A DNA stretch of 64,000 nucleotides from Aphanomyces cochlioides (GCA_019828595.1 JAHQRK010000021.1:186001-250000); one strand, 5' to 3'; counted from the first letter of the stretch, positions 33,665 through 43,399 are shown. Notes: generated from the sequence alone by a model not told the origin. Numbers and translations are program-made.

Positions 33665-34266
33665 CCAAAGTCGTCTTTGTCTATCCACTGAAGTCCCCCC
33701 GCTGCTCTTTCACCGCGGCAGTCATTGCCACCTTTATCACAAAGTAGAGGCATTCATGGCGAGAACGGAATACCACCAAAGACATTCGAATCGAGGGGAA
33801 CATGTACGTTTATCGTGATGGAATTAGAGACAACATGCACATCCCGCACACTTGTTGACGGGAGACAGAGAGACCAGTCGCTAGGCTTACGCTGTCAAGC
33901 TTGCCAAGAGCTGTTGCTTGGTCATACCACGAATACGAGGCACCACTGGATTCATCTCGGACGATTCGTAGTTGCACCAGACACTGTCGCCATTAGAACA
34001 CTGCGACCAGCCGCACGCAATCTGGGTCACGCCAGGACCCATCATGTTGGAGAAATGGCCACAGTCTGCCCACTCGCCGTTGCAAGTATGGGCGTCGTAG
34101 TTCCACTTGGTTTCTTCGTCGTTGTACCACATCCACGCCGCGCCGGCAATCTTCAAGCACGCATCGCCGGAGCAAGGCTCGAATGGAGCCAAGTTTTGCC
34201 ACCCTTCAGGACCTCCATGGTTGAATCCAGGGCAACTATCAGCAAACTTTTGCATCTCTGCTGCCA
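33665..34266. repeat. 602-bp block identical to 25290-25891
   Basis: This is the partner of the block at 25290, with the same orientation and no mismatch seen. It includes the last 380 or so coding bases of copy I. Confidence 0.92.
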
Positions 34267-35776
34267 AGGCGGCATCCCACGTGACCGGGCCAAGACCGTG
34301 GGCTGCACGGATCTTGTTGGTTTGGAGAAGAAGCTGGCGTTGGATTCCAGTACCAGACGCTCGTGGCGATGGAGTAGCGGCAGTGGTGGTTGGCTTTTTA
34401 GTAGGCGTGGAGGTCGTAATGGGAGCTCTTGTCGTGGGGGAAGAGGTTTCCGGGGCCACAGGCAAAGTTGTTGGGGATGCCGTTTGAGGGGGCAGAGTAG
34501 TGAATGGAGCACGAGTGTCAGGGAACTCAGTGGTTGGTGCCAATGTTTCAGGGGAAGCGGTGGTTGGTTTGGGGGTTTTGGTTTTACGGGGCTTCTTCGT
34601 CTTTGGCGAGCTGGTTGTTGTTGGCGCGGATGTTGGCTTGACCGTAGGAGCACTAGTCTGGGGGGATTTCGTCGTAGGAAGCGCCGTTGGCTTGCTAGTC
34701 GATGGAGATGGAGGATCGACGGTTGTACCGGTCAACTCGGGGAACGCAATGCCCTCCGCGACGTTGCACATGCCTTTGCCACCGACACCGCGCTGCAGGT
34801 ACATGTAGCCATTGTCGCCCCACTGAGGCCCCCACGAGTTCTTGATCTTGAAGTAATCGTGCGTCGAAGTGCCATAACCAACTGCGATGACAGCATGATC
34901 CGACTGCGCACCAGGACAGTGGGTGACAACCCCGCTCTTGTAGTTGCGCCACACTTCGTTGTCGGATTCCACGATCACCGAGACGGGTTGCTTGTTGAGC
35001 GCCGCCACAAGAGAGGCTTCCCCTTGCGTTTGCACCGTCTCGCCAATGGACAGCGTCTTCTTGGCACAGCTCGATTGACACGAACCAGTTTGACCCGTCG
35101 AGTCAGACGTGTACGGGTAGGCGCTTTCAAGGCAGATACCACCATTGTGTTGATAATCGATGGCAGCCGAGGGATAGCCGCCATTACAACCAGAGCTCGA
35201 TTTATCACAGCTCGTGACTTGCTGCTCCGACAAGTCCAAGTTCTCCCCCGTCGCAATGCAGTGGGCGAACTCGGCCGTGCCGACCGCCGAGAAGGCCCAG
35301 CAATTACCACAATCGCCTTGATTCTTCACCGGTGAGCTGCACTTGGACGTCGACCAGTCAATGGAACCACCAGCTGTGACTGCCGATTCCACAGCGAGGG
35401 GTCGTCCAGCCGTGATGTTTTTGCCAGCCAACGAGTTTTTAAACATGTTGTCAAACTCGGCTTGCGTGAGCAAGGCAAAGACATTGAATGGGCTAAAGAC
35501 AGCGTGTGGGTTGTTCTTTTGCGCCTTTGCAACGTCTTGGAGCGTGTTGTGGAAGCGAGCAAGTTCTTCATCCGAATGGGAATCGACCAGACTGACCGAT
35601 TCGGTGGCGACTCGAGGGACGTAGCCGTGCTTGCTGGCAAGGGGAGCATACAATGTCTTCCATTTCGAGAGTTGGTTCTTGACGTCCGCTTGTTCGTCGG
35701 CGCCGAGGGACGAGTAGGCCACACGGGCGAGAGCAGACGTAGAGAGAGTGGAGATAAAGAGAAGGCTCGTCTTCAT
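33887..35776 (-). CDS. Secreted papain-linker-CAP fusion protease, intact (copy I)
   Basis: 629 residues from the ATG at 35776 (MKTSLLFISTLSTSALA). Prodomain about 25-115; papain domain about 138-345 with Cys159 (QGDCGNCWAFS), His294 ([11 protein letters not shown]) and Asn313 (IKNSWG). Linker about 355-490, rich in Thr, Pro, Lys and Ser. The CAP domain (about 493-629; IRAAHGLGPVTWDAALAAEM, GHFSNMMGPGVTQIACGW, VWCNYE) ends KQQLLASLTA. Its papain domain is close to H and G, and its CAP end is identical to G over several hundred bases. All catalytic and structural cysteines appear kept. Confidence 0.93.
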   Translation of the reverse strand: MKTSLLFISTLSTSALARVAYSSLGADEQADVKNQLSKWKTLYAPLASKHGYVPRVATESVSLVDSHSDEELARFHNTLQDVAKAQKNNPHAVFSPFNVFALLTQAEFDNMFKNSLAGKNITAGRPLAVESAVTAGGSIDWSTSKCSSPVKNQGDCGNCWAFSAVGTAEFAHCIATGENLDLSEQQVTSCDKSSSGCNGGYPSAAIDYQHNGGICLESAYPYTSDSTGQTGSCQSSCAKKTLSIGETVQTQGEASLVAALNKQPVSVIVESDNEVWRNYKSGVVTHCPGAQSDHAVIAVGYGTSTHDYFKIKNSWGPQWGDNGYMYLQRGVGGKGMCNVAEGIAFPELTGTTVDPPSPSTSKPTALPTTKSPQTSAPTVKPTSAPTTTSSPKTKKPRKTKTPKPTTASPETLAPTTEFPDTRAPFTTLPPQTASPTTLPVAPETSSPTTRAPITTSTPTKKPTTTAATPSPRASGTGIQRQLLLQTNKIRAAHGLGPVTWDAALAAEMQKFADSCPGFNHGGPEGWQNLAPFEPCSGDACLKIAGAAWMWYNDEETKWNYDAHTCNGEWADCGHFSNMMGPGVTQIACGWSQCSNGDSVWCNYESSEMNPVVPRIRGMTKQQLLASLTA

Positions 35777-35791
35777 TTCGCTGGACTTGGT

Positions 35792-35884
35792 GAATTGAAA
35801 ACTGAGCTACCTGTCACCTCGCGGTGGTGGGCAGTGCGATGGGTTGCTTGGAAGCTACAAGTAGAGGCATGGCTAGTGGACCCA
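35792..35884 (-). promoter_or_regulatory. Promoter of copy I: upstream box and initiator
   Basis: On the minus strand, AGCCATGCCTCTAC (35884-35871) lies 95 bases before the ATG and GCTCAGTTTTCAATTC (35807-35792) 16 bases before it. Confidence 0.55.
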
Positions 35885-35899
35885 GGTACCATCGCGCGC

Positions 35900-36920
35900 G
35901 CGGTGTACAACACATGATTAGTCCGCATTTTACTGCGAAATCCAAGCCACGCCAAGTAATGAGCAGTATATGCGTTGGCTTCGCAAAGTAACCAGTGTCG
36001 ACGATCGAGTCGTCTCGACAGGATCAACAAAACATCTCGAATGGATCGAGTTATACGCGTAGACGTACATTCCGATTGACGCTGGGACGCTAAAAGATCG
36101 GGAGCTTAACCCTGTAGCGCGATAGCCACCCATTACGCCTTTCGGGATCAAATGCCGACGTACCGTTTCGACTGTGGCACATCCTCTTTGGTTGATCTCC
36201 CTGAATAAAGTCAAGAAATCCTACGTTGGGGTGTTACTCTCTTGAGTGAATTACATCGCTTCGACTTGTTGCAATTTGAAATGGCTGTCTTTGGCCAATG
36301 TTCCGTACGCCACGACAGCTTTTGATATGATCCAGTCATAGTTTATCGAGTATGCACTGCCAATCGGGAAAATAGTTCCTGGCAGACACCGATTGCCTTG
36401 CGAAACCAAGTTCACGCGATATTCTCTCCATGGTCGCAGTTGACGTTTGCAAGGAAAACTCATGCAACCATCCCTAGTGGGATGCTGACCCGCACATCGC
36501 CAAAATAGAGCATTAACTCACTTCAAGAGTGGTTCCTACAGCCAGCATCCACGTTATCACCAAGCAAGCTCTTGTCGCTTGAATTGTGACAAAGTAGTCC
36601 CGTCTCCATAAAAAAATTTCGAATGAGTGAAAAGGCTCTCGATCGATGCACGACATCGATGGCCAGTGGTTGGCCTTGCCATGTATAAACTCGGCTCTCG
36701 ATCAAGCGGTCTCTATATTAGCCAGCACATCGTAGAGGGCAATTTGAGAGTTCAGTACAAGCTGTAAAGCCGGAAGACGGTGGCTTAGGTACAAGGAAGG
36801 CCATGTGGCGCTGACAGTACTGACGTTTGTATTTATGCTACGGTAGTAATTCGTTGGATGCTTTCCTCAGCCACTCTAGAGATTCCCACGGCAATTCCTG
36901 AGCCATGCCAGTCAAGACAA
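35900..36920. repeat. Decayed intergenic blocks shared with 27.4-30.9 kb
   Basis: Bases 36060-36130 (GCTAAAAGATCGGGAGCTTA) and 36520-36810 (CAGTACAAGCTGTAAAGCCG) match blocks beyond copy G and the CAP relic. No intact gene seen. Confidence 0.55.
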
Positions 36921-36932
36921 ACCTCAGGATCG

Positions 36933-37000
36933 GCAGCTGCTTATACCCAATGCGGTGGTAACAACTTTTCAGGGTCTACTCCCAGTGCGTCCCCAAGTAA
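36933..37000 (+). pseudogene. CBM1 relic
   Basis: GCAGCTGCTTATACCCAATG onward reads AAAYTQCGGNNFSGS, matching the CBM1 start of copy H (AAAYAQCGGSNFSG). After that the middle is deleted and the last bases (CCCAGTGCGTCCCCAAGTAA) match the end of the module, SQCVPQ and stop, in another frame. No protease domain lies upstream, so this is a leftover of a second CBM1-tailed protease. Confidence 0.75.
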
Positions 37001-37276
37001 AACAACCAAGTTGGTGCCATGACATACTCACTACATGGTCCTTAAAAAAACACTTTCCAAGCATATTTTTCTGTCTTCTAGCTATGCAAACACTTCCCAC
37101 TCAATTCCCCACAGATCTTCCTTAGGGGGAGGGGGGCATCACGGGGGATGGCTGCAGATTGCGTGGGGGGGAATGAAAGCTTGATTACAACATAAAACAC
37201 GGGCTTAGTTGAGCAAGCTTTAATACGTGGAAGGGACCTCTTGGAAGACAAAAGGGTTGAAGTGGTGCGGATAGCC

Positions 37277-37778
37277 TTAACAGGTTCCAGAGCAGGTAGC
37301 ACTGACGGGACAACCTGGAAGGCCGTCGCAGAGTTGTAGTTGGCAGCGTTCGCATTGGATCCGATCAGTCGTGCAAACGCTTGGGGCGACAACTCGTTGT
37401 ATTGTCGGCCACCTGTCGTACACCACGCATAATTAGCCGTCATGGAACGGCCGTTGTACTTGAACGTGGCGGTTCTACCACAGTCCGCTGGGATGTTTTC
37501 CCCGCCAATGTAGAGCCCACGGTTGAGTTTGTTGGCACTCAAGCTTGCGTCGGAGTCGGTCGTCGACGAGGCGAACCAGTTCCAGCTCGCAGTTTTCGCC
37601 GCACGGGTTTGGGACAACTCGAATCCATCCACTTAGATCGAGTCAGTCGTTGGTTCTTCAGCGTCTTCACTGGCCAAAGTCGGGTCGGTCGTGTTGGCAG
37701 CCACTCGGTCGTCTCAACGGGTGATTCCGTTGTCTCGTCTGCCGTTGGGATTCCGTCGTCTCCATCGTAGTTTCTTGT
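37277..37778 (-). pseudogene. C-terminal half of chitinase gene K, cut off by the gypsy insertion
   Basis: On the minus strand it reads a short linker and then the double-psi-barrel-like domain shared with the other chitinases (ASWNWFASSTTD, NRGLYIGGENIPADCGRTAT, ELSPQAFARLIGSNAN). A frameshift after ATAFQ moves the last residues (SATCSGTC then TAA at 37277) out of frame. A conserved Cys in the first strand is Ser (TDSDAS for TDCDAS). The half begins exactly at the target site CTTGT; the other half is at 42513-43350. Confidence 0.85.
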
Positions 37779-37961
37779 TGTTCTCGCCTGTGCTCAAAAT
37801 CTGGCTCACGTGCAAAATGTGTGTGACCCAGAGTGAATGCGAAGTGAGCCCTGTAATGACTGCAGGTTGAGATAAGGGATAATGAACTCACTTTTGGATT
37901 TGTCATCAAGAGCCACCGTCACGAGAACGGTAGCTGGTTGTGCAAGCCGGCGAAGACAACA
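37779..37961 (+). repeat. 5' LTR of the gypsy element
   Basis: It begins TGTTCTCGCCTGTGCTC and ends GGCGAAGACAACA. It matches 42330-42512 except T/A at position 13. Confidence 0.95.
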
Positions 37962-37997
37962 AAGAATTCTTTACCTGGCTTTTGGACAAGCTAGCAA

Positions 37998-39566
37998 GTG
38001 AGCATGGCAACCCCCATGAGTGGGAGTGACATGCATGCAATGAACGTGGAGCTGCCGAGCTGCAATCAAGACGTACAAGGCGTGGCGGGAGCGCGCTCGC
38101 GATCGAACCGATCAGAGAGCCCCGTTGCCGAGCGCAAGGACACGAGTTTTCTTGACGACCGTGGACGACGAAGAACGGCTACAGTTAAGCGTCTCTTCCG
38201 TTCCCCACAAGGCCGCCGACAACCAGCGGTAGATGAGGCGTGGGAGAGCAAGTCTGCGCGAAACCCTTTTGCATCACCTTCTGGCGCGCCTGACGACGAG
38301 AATGATGTGGAAGATGTTGATATGGGGCAAGGCGATGGATACTTACTGAATGCCCCAGCGCTACCCAAGAACCCAACGTTTAAGGGGTCGACAAAGGAAG
38401 AACGGCGCGTGTTTATGTCCGCGTACAAGGTGTACATCAACCAGACAAATGCGTTGACAGCAAATGGCGTCCGACCGTTTATCATGCCCGTGAGCGCGTG
38501 TATTGAGCCAGCGACTAAGCAGCGTGTAGCGGAATGGGACATGGGAAAGGACCCAGAAGATGTATCGGAGAGTGAGTGGATCGCATGGTTCAAGCTCGCC
38601 TACGATGTTGATCCCCGGGCGCTTGAGACGCTAAAGAAACGGCTTACTGCTGCGATTGTATTTGATATGTCAAAACATATTGACTCGCGCATTGGACGCA
38701 TGTTGGACAACATGTCAGCTGCACTACGAAGTGATCGACAAGAGTGGATCCTCCGCGAGGAGAGCGCGGTGGTTGTCAAGATTATCACGGATGCAATCAA
38801 GCCTGCTTCGCTGTATCGAGCGGTAACGGAGCAGACGGAGCTAACACGGAACAAGCCGCTGAAGAAGGATGTGCATCGGTTTGTGCGATGGCTGCGGGAA
38901 TATGCGATCGGTCACGAGCGCTACGTTGGATACGAAGAAGACAAGCCAGCGGCCAAGTCGACTGTGAAGTTTGAATCCGCGAAACCGTCGCGCGCTCGCG
39001 GTGATAACGTCAAGACCTACAAGCCCGCATCGGTTCAACTCTCTACCCAAGCTGCTGGTACACCTGTCCGCTCTACCCCGGCAGCAGGTTGTCTAAAGTG
39101 CAAGTCTCCTGACCACCGGGTGAGAGACTGTCCGGATGTAACCAAGGATGAAGCGGTCGCATTGTTAAAAGCCCACGCAAACGCTTTGGCTGTGGAGCGT
39201 TCGCGTAAGAATCCACCGGGACGAGCAGGTCTCAAACGGGTCACGAACAGCGCGGAGGCGGCGCGAGAAGACCTTCTTTGTATGGTGGAAGGCGTGCTCC
39301 CAGTGCATGCGTCGCTCCTCGACTCTGGTGCGGATCTGTCGGTTGCATCGGGTGGCCTGGTCTCGGCTCTGATAGCGTCCGGCGCGGCGGTTGAAATGGT
39401 GAATACTGCACCTGTAAATCTCCAGCCCTATGGCGCTGATCGTGAGCCAATCAGAGTGGCGAAACAAGTGCGGCTGAAGAGCCTAGAGTTCAAGACTGCT
39501 TGTGGACCGCTGATGTTACGGGTCTGCGTGTGTGGGTGGACGAGTCGGTGCGTGCTGTTGGGCTAA
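37998..39566 (+). CDS. Gypsy gag and start of protease
   Basis: A start at one of two nearby ATG codons (37998 reads from an alternative codon; the first ATG is at 38004) gives about 520 residues. A charged N-terminal part is followed by the gag body (FKGSTKEERRVFMSAYKVYI, RFVRWLREYAIGHERYVGY), a zinc knuckle CLKCKSPDHRVRDCP (C-x2-C-x4-H-x4-C) near residue 360, and an aspartic protease active site LLDSGADLSVASGG near residue 445. The protease frame shifts near 39540 and carries on to 39715 (GLPVMKKLGYSDQTLL). Codes for particle protein and protease of the element. Confidence 0.85.
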   Translation: MSMATPMSGSDMHAMNVELPSCNQDVQGVAGARSRSNRSESPVAERKDTSFLDDRGRRRTATVKRLFRSPQGRRQPAVDEAWESKSARNPFASPSGAPDDENDVEDVDMGQGDGYLLNAPALPKNPTFKGSTKEERRVFMSAYKVYINQTNALTANGVRPFIMPVSACIEPATKQRVAEWDMGKDPEDVSESEWIAWFKLAYDVDPRALETLKKRLTAAIVFDMSKHIDSRIGRMLDNMSAALRSDRQEWILREESAVVVKIITDAIKPASLYRAVTEQTELTRNKPLKKDVHRFVRWLREYAIGHERYVGYEEDKPAAKSTVKFESAKPSRARGDNVKTYKPASVQLSTQAAGTPVRSTPAAGCLKCKSPDHRVRDCPDVTKDEAVALLKAHANALAVERSRKNPPGRAGLKRVTNSAEAAREDLLCMVEGVLPVHASLLDSGADLSVASGGLVSALIASGAAVEMVNTAPVNLQPYGADREPIRVAKQVRLKSLEFKTACGPLMLRVCVCGWTSRCVLLG

Positions 39567-39759
39567 CCCTCGGACTCCCTGTTATGAAGAAATTGGGCTA
39601 CAGTGATCAAACGCTTCTTGAGAGTGCGCGGCGCCAACAAACGGTTTGGGATTTTGGAGATCAGCCGATTACAACACCTGGCGTGGCTATGCACCGTGTT
39701 CTCCGCTTGGAGTAGCGGGATAGTGATATCGACGACGATGAAGGCATGTGCTGCGCGAC

Positions 39760-42150
39760 ACCCGAGCTTGATGGGGAGATGTCGCGAAAGACGCGCGGTG
39801 GCCTATTGTCAGGGTGTGGTAGACGAATTGTTCGGCGAGATGCTTATGCATGGCTTGCTCGGGTGGCTGGATGATCTGCTCGGGTACGCGCGCGCGGCAA
39901 ATGATTTGCTTCATATTCTCCGACGAGCGCTTGTTATCTGTCAAGAGTATGGTTTGAAGTTGCATCCGAAGAAGTGCACTTTCTTCGCGACGAAGATCAT
40001 TTGGTGCGGGAAAGAGATCTCTGCAAGCGGGATCGGGCACTCTCCCACGCGTGTACAAGGACTGTGTGAGTTGGAAGCACCCCAAACGGCAGCGGAGCTC
40101 CAGCAATTCCTTTGTGCGACGAATTGGATGCGTGGCAATATTCCTGAGTACAGTGCGCTCGTTGCGCCGTTAACCAAGCTTTTGGATATTGCGGCCAAGG
40201 CGGCTGCGTCGAGAAAGAAGACTGCGCGTATCACTCAGCTCCGTGGGATGGTGCAACGACCATGAGTCATGTTTTGAGCGAGTCAAAGAAACACTGCAAC
40301 GGATGGTACCTCTATCACATCCCGATCCAAACAAGATGGTGTGTCTATACACAGATGCGAGCGAAGGATTTTGGGGTGCAATAGCAACGCAGGTACCCGT
40401 CGAAGATCTGGAGTTGGACGCTAGCGAACAGCGTCATGAGCCTCTGGCGTTTTTGAGTGGTGCTTTAGAGGAGCCAGCGAGCGCTGGCCGATTGTAGAGA
40501 AAGAGGCGTTTGCGGTTGTCAAATCGTGCAAGAGACTGGAATATTTGTTGATACGACCCGGGGGTTTCCGACTGTTTACGGACCACAGGAACCTTGTGTA
40601 CATGTTCAACCAGCTCGGCACGTCACAAAATATGGCCAAGTATCAAGCCCATAAGCTCCAGCGCTGGGCTCTCACGATGACGACGTTCCCATATGTAATC
40701 GAATCCGTGGCTGGTGAAGACAATCTGTGGGCAGACCTGCTGAGCCGCTGGGGAAGCCCTCTGCGTGAAGCACGCGTGTCAAAAGTGTACAAACTGACCC
40801 TTGTGTCACCACTCCAATCCGCTGATTTCAAGTGGCCATCGATGGATGAAATTGTGGCGATACAGCGAGTGCACCCAGCACGCGAAATCCAAGCTGCGTG
40901 GTACAAGTCGAAGCGGTGTTTTGTTACAGCGTCCTCGAAAGTTTGGATCCCCGACGACGCACTCGACTTGCAAGTGCGTGTGTGTGTTGTGGCGCATGCT
41001 GGGGTTGCAGGCCACCGTCGAATCGAAGCTACGACAGCGTCGGTTGAAGAGATATTCGAATGGTCCACTCTGAGGGCGGACGTAAAAAGCTTTGTCAGTG
41101 CGTGCCTGCATTGTATGGTGGTCGATGGTGAATCTGTACAGCGACCATGGGGCGAAGCTTTGCACGCGACTGAACCAAACGAGCTTATTTACTTCGACTG
41201 GATCTCGTTTCCTGTCTCAGCGAACGGCATCAAAAACGTCCTCGTGATCAAGGACGACATGAGTGGGTTTGTACGCCTACACGCGAGCGCGACGGCTACA
41301 GCGTCCGAGACAGCCACTGCACTGATGGAATGGTTCAGTCTCTTTGGAGTTGCGAAAAAAAACTTGGGTTTCTGACTGTGGATCCCATTTCAAAAATGAA
41401 ATTATCGACACGTTGTGTCGAACGTTTGGTGCCCACCATCACTTCGTATCGCCTCATCTTCCATGGGCGAATGGGACTGTTGAAGTTGTGAACCGTCTCA
41501 TTGTTCGTACGCTTAAGGTTTTGTGCAGCGAAATGCGACTGAAGGGGACAGAGTGGCCAAGTCTCTTACCGCTGGTGCAGTCGGCTTTAAACCAGCAGTC
41601 TGCAGATCGTCTAGGAAGACACGCACCCGTAAAAGCGTTCACTGGACTGCCTGCTACACCGCCCTTGGCTGGTCTCGCCCGTGTAGACCAAGCGGAGCCG
41701 CGAACAATCGATTGGATCCAACGTGAAGTCAAGAAAAATATCGATGATCTTGCCCTGGCCTTGGAGAAAATGCACAAAGAAGTTCAAGCAATCAGTGAGC
41801 GAAAGCGTGCCCGCGCACGCGCGTCCCGAAAGAAACAACGTGGTGTAAAGCAAGCAAAATTTGCCCTCGGCGATTTTGTATTGGTTGCTAGAGCCATACA
41901 GCATCCTGGCAAGTTAACTTTACGCTGGAAGGGGCCGTGCCGTGTGCTCGTACCACCGCGCGAAACAACTTTACATCATGCGAGCCGCGCCTTCGCCTCT
42001 ACCATGAAGGAGGAGAGACATTGATGAAGACCTGATTGCGCAAATTGCTTTTGGAAACGAAGGATTCTACGTTGAGCGTATTGAAGACCTGCGAATGCAT
42101 GATGGAATGGCAGTTGAAGATCAAGTGGATGGGCCTGGACGATACTGAGT
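39760..42150 (+). pseudogene. Gypsy pol remnant: half RT, RNase H, integrase
   Basis: RT is present only from just before the catalytic motif (GWLDDLLGYA near 39865); the fingers and palm before it are absent, so an internal deletion lies near 39740-39800. RNase H follows (LYTDASEGFWGA near 40345; then, after a shift near 40490, VEKEAFAVVKSC and LFTDHRNLVYMF). The integrase has the H-x4-H and C-x2-C zinc site (HAGVAGH, CLHC), a first Asp in YFDWISF, and after a frameshift near 41370 the motifs SDCGSHF and NGTVEVVNR. C-terminally FALGDFVLV and LRWKGPCRVL suggest the usual tail; FYVERIEDLRMHDG near 42070 may be a short chromodomain-like end. Not functional. Confidence 0.85.
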
Positions 42151-42329
42151 AGTCCTGGGAACCAGCGTTATCAATATATGTACGAGGATGTGCTTGTCTT
42201 GTTCCGACGCTGGGTGCAAATACACGGTGGAGAAGATGGTGTAAACGAGATGGTCGACGATATTGAGGGCGCGCGTGGACACCCATTGTAGCTCCCGTGG
42301 ACCGTGCATGCAAGAGAGTAAGGGGGAAG

Positions 42330-42512
42330 TGTTCTCGCCTGAGCTCAAAATCTGGCTCACGTGCAAAATGTGTGTGACCCAGAGTGAATGCGAAGTGAGC
42401 CCTGTAATGACTGCAGGTTGAGATAAGGGATAATGAACTCACTTTTGGATTTGTCATCAAGAGCCACCGTCACGAGAACGGTAGCTGGTTGTGCAAGCCG
42501 GCGAAGACAACA
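42330..42512 (+). repeat. 3' LTR of the gypsy element
   Basis: 183 bp, TGTTCTCGCCTGAGCTC to GGCGAAGACAACA, one mismatch to the 5' LTR. Followed by the CTTGT target duplication. Confidence 0.95.
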
Positions 42513-43350
42513 CTTGTTTCTCGTTACTTTTAGCGGGCGATTCCGTCAGCGACGTCTTTCCAAACGCTGCCGTTTGGCACGACAGATTGTTGCCAGGAGA
42601 GACCCTCAAGAGCTTGCAATACGTGCGGAAACCAGCAATGCGAACCTTCTCCGAGTCTGGATTCGACGGGTGCAAGCCGCATTCCAAGGCCCCGTTGATG
42701 ATATTCGTTGCCTTGGCAAACCCGCCAGGTTGACCCACGACATTGTGGATGTTGCCACTGCCTCGGTCAGTATTCCAGAACCACATGGCACTCAACCAGA
42801 CCAAGTTGCCATCCGACGCGACCAACCCAGGATTCGCCACGAGGTTCTTCCCGACCGTGTTGCCAAAGTCCTTGTAGTTGTAGTTCCACGACAACTAAAT
42901 GGCGCCGCGGCCATAGTAGCGTTTGCCCGAAGCACAAGGGTACTGCGCGGACGCTTGACAGTAGAGGCCCTTTTCGATCTGTTCGACATATTGCAAGTTG
43001 CCCGTTTCAAGCGCAACTTGGCCGAGGGAGGCGGCGACTTCACGACGATCGACGTCCGAATTGCCAGAGTTGGCAAAGCCAGGGTACTTGGCAGCATTGG
43101 CCAGTAGATTCTCGTACGTGTAGATCGGAAGAGCGTTGGGAAAGATTTGCTTGAAGAGCGACTTGGGCAAGATGTTGGCCAGACCAGAGTTTCCAGCAGC
43201 AACAAGTTTGCTGGATGGAGGTTCGTTCGATCGTTCCGACGGCACGCTGACCGCTTCAATGCTGTCAATACTCGTCGTGTTGGCTTCATTGTCGCCTTGA
43301 CTTTGGGCCAAAGCAAGACCCGCAAGGAGGAAGACCGTGGGAGTTTTCAT
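42513..43350 (-). pseudogene. N-terminal half of GH19 chitinase gene K, with nonsense codon
   Basis: The ATG at 43350 starts the signal peptide MKTPTVFLLAGLALAQ. The GH19 domain follows: GLANILPKSLFKQIFPNAL, FLGQ-like SLGQVALETGN with the first catalytic-type Glu, YYGRGAI, then a TAG (42892-42894) exactly where relatives have the Gln of GAIQLSWNYNY. The frame continues LSWNYNYKDFG through AMWFWNTD to NNLSCQTAAFG and SPAKSNEK, then ends at the retrotransposon. GH19 enzymes hydrolyse chitin. This gene lacks the Cys-rich modules of its two sisters. Both the TAG and the insertion kill it; the C-terminal half is at 37277-37778. Confidence 0.9.
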
Positions 43351-43369
43351 CGTTGGACTTTGTCACAAT

Positions 43370-43387
43370 GCAAATTGAAAAATGACG
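43370..43387 (-). promoter_or_regulatory. Initiator of chitinase K
   Basis: On the minus strand CGTCATTTTTCAATTTGC lies 20 bases before the ATG, a near perfect oomycete initiator, followed by CATTGTGACAAAG shared with the other two chitinases. Confidence 0.65.
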
Positions 43388-43399
43388 TCTTGGCTCCGA

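Larger units (their letters stand above)
37779..42512 (+). mobile_element. Ty3/gypsy LTR retrotransposon inserted in a chitinase gene
   Basis: 4734 bp with 183-bp LTRs differing at a single base, TG...CA ends, a polypurine tract (AGTAAGGGGGAAG) directly before the 3' LTR, and the same CTTGT on both sides (37774-37778 and 42513-42517) as target site duplication. Internal order gag, protease, RT, RNase H, integrase is that of gypsy elements. The N-terminal half of RT is missing and several frames are broken, so it is non-autonomous. Near-identical LTRs mean a recent insertion, so it was probably copied by enzymes from another element. Confidence 0.95.

Noticed and set aside
42457..42512. Chitinase open frame continuing into the 3' LTR
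   Set aside because: The open frame runs past the insertion point by chance; the host sequence ends at 42513 where the target duplication lies.
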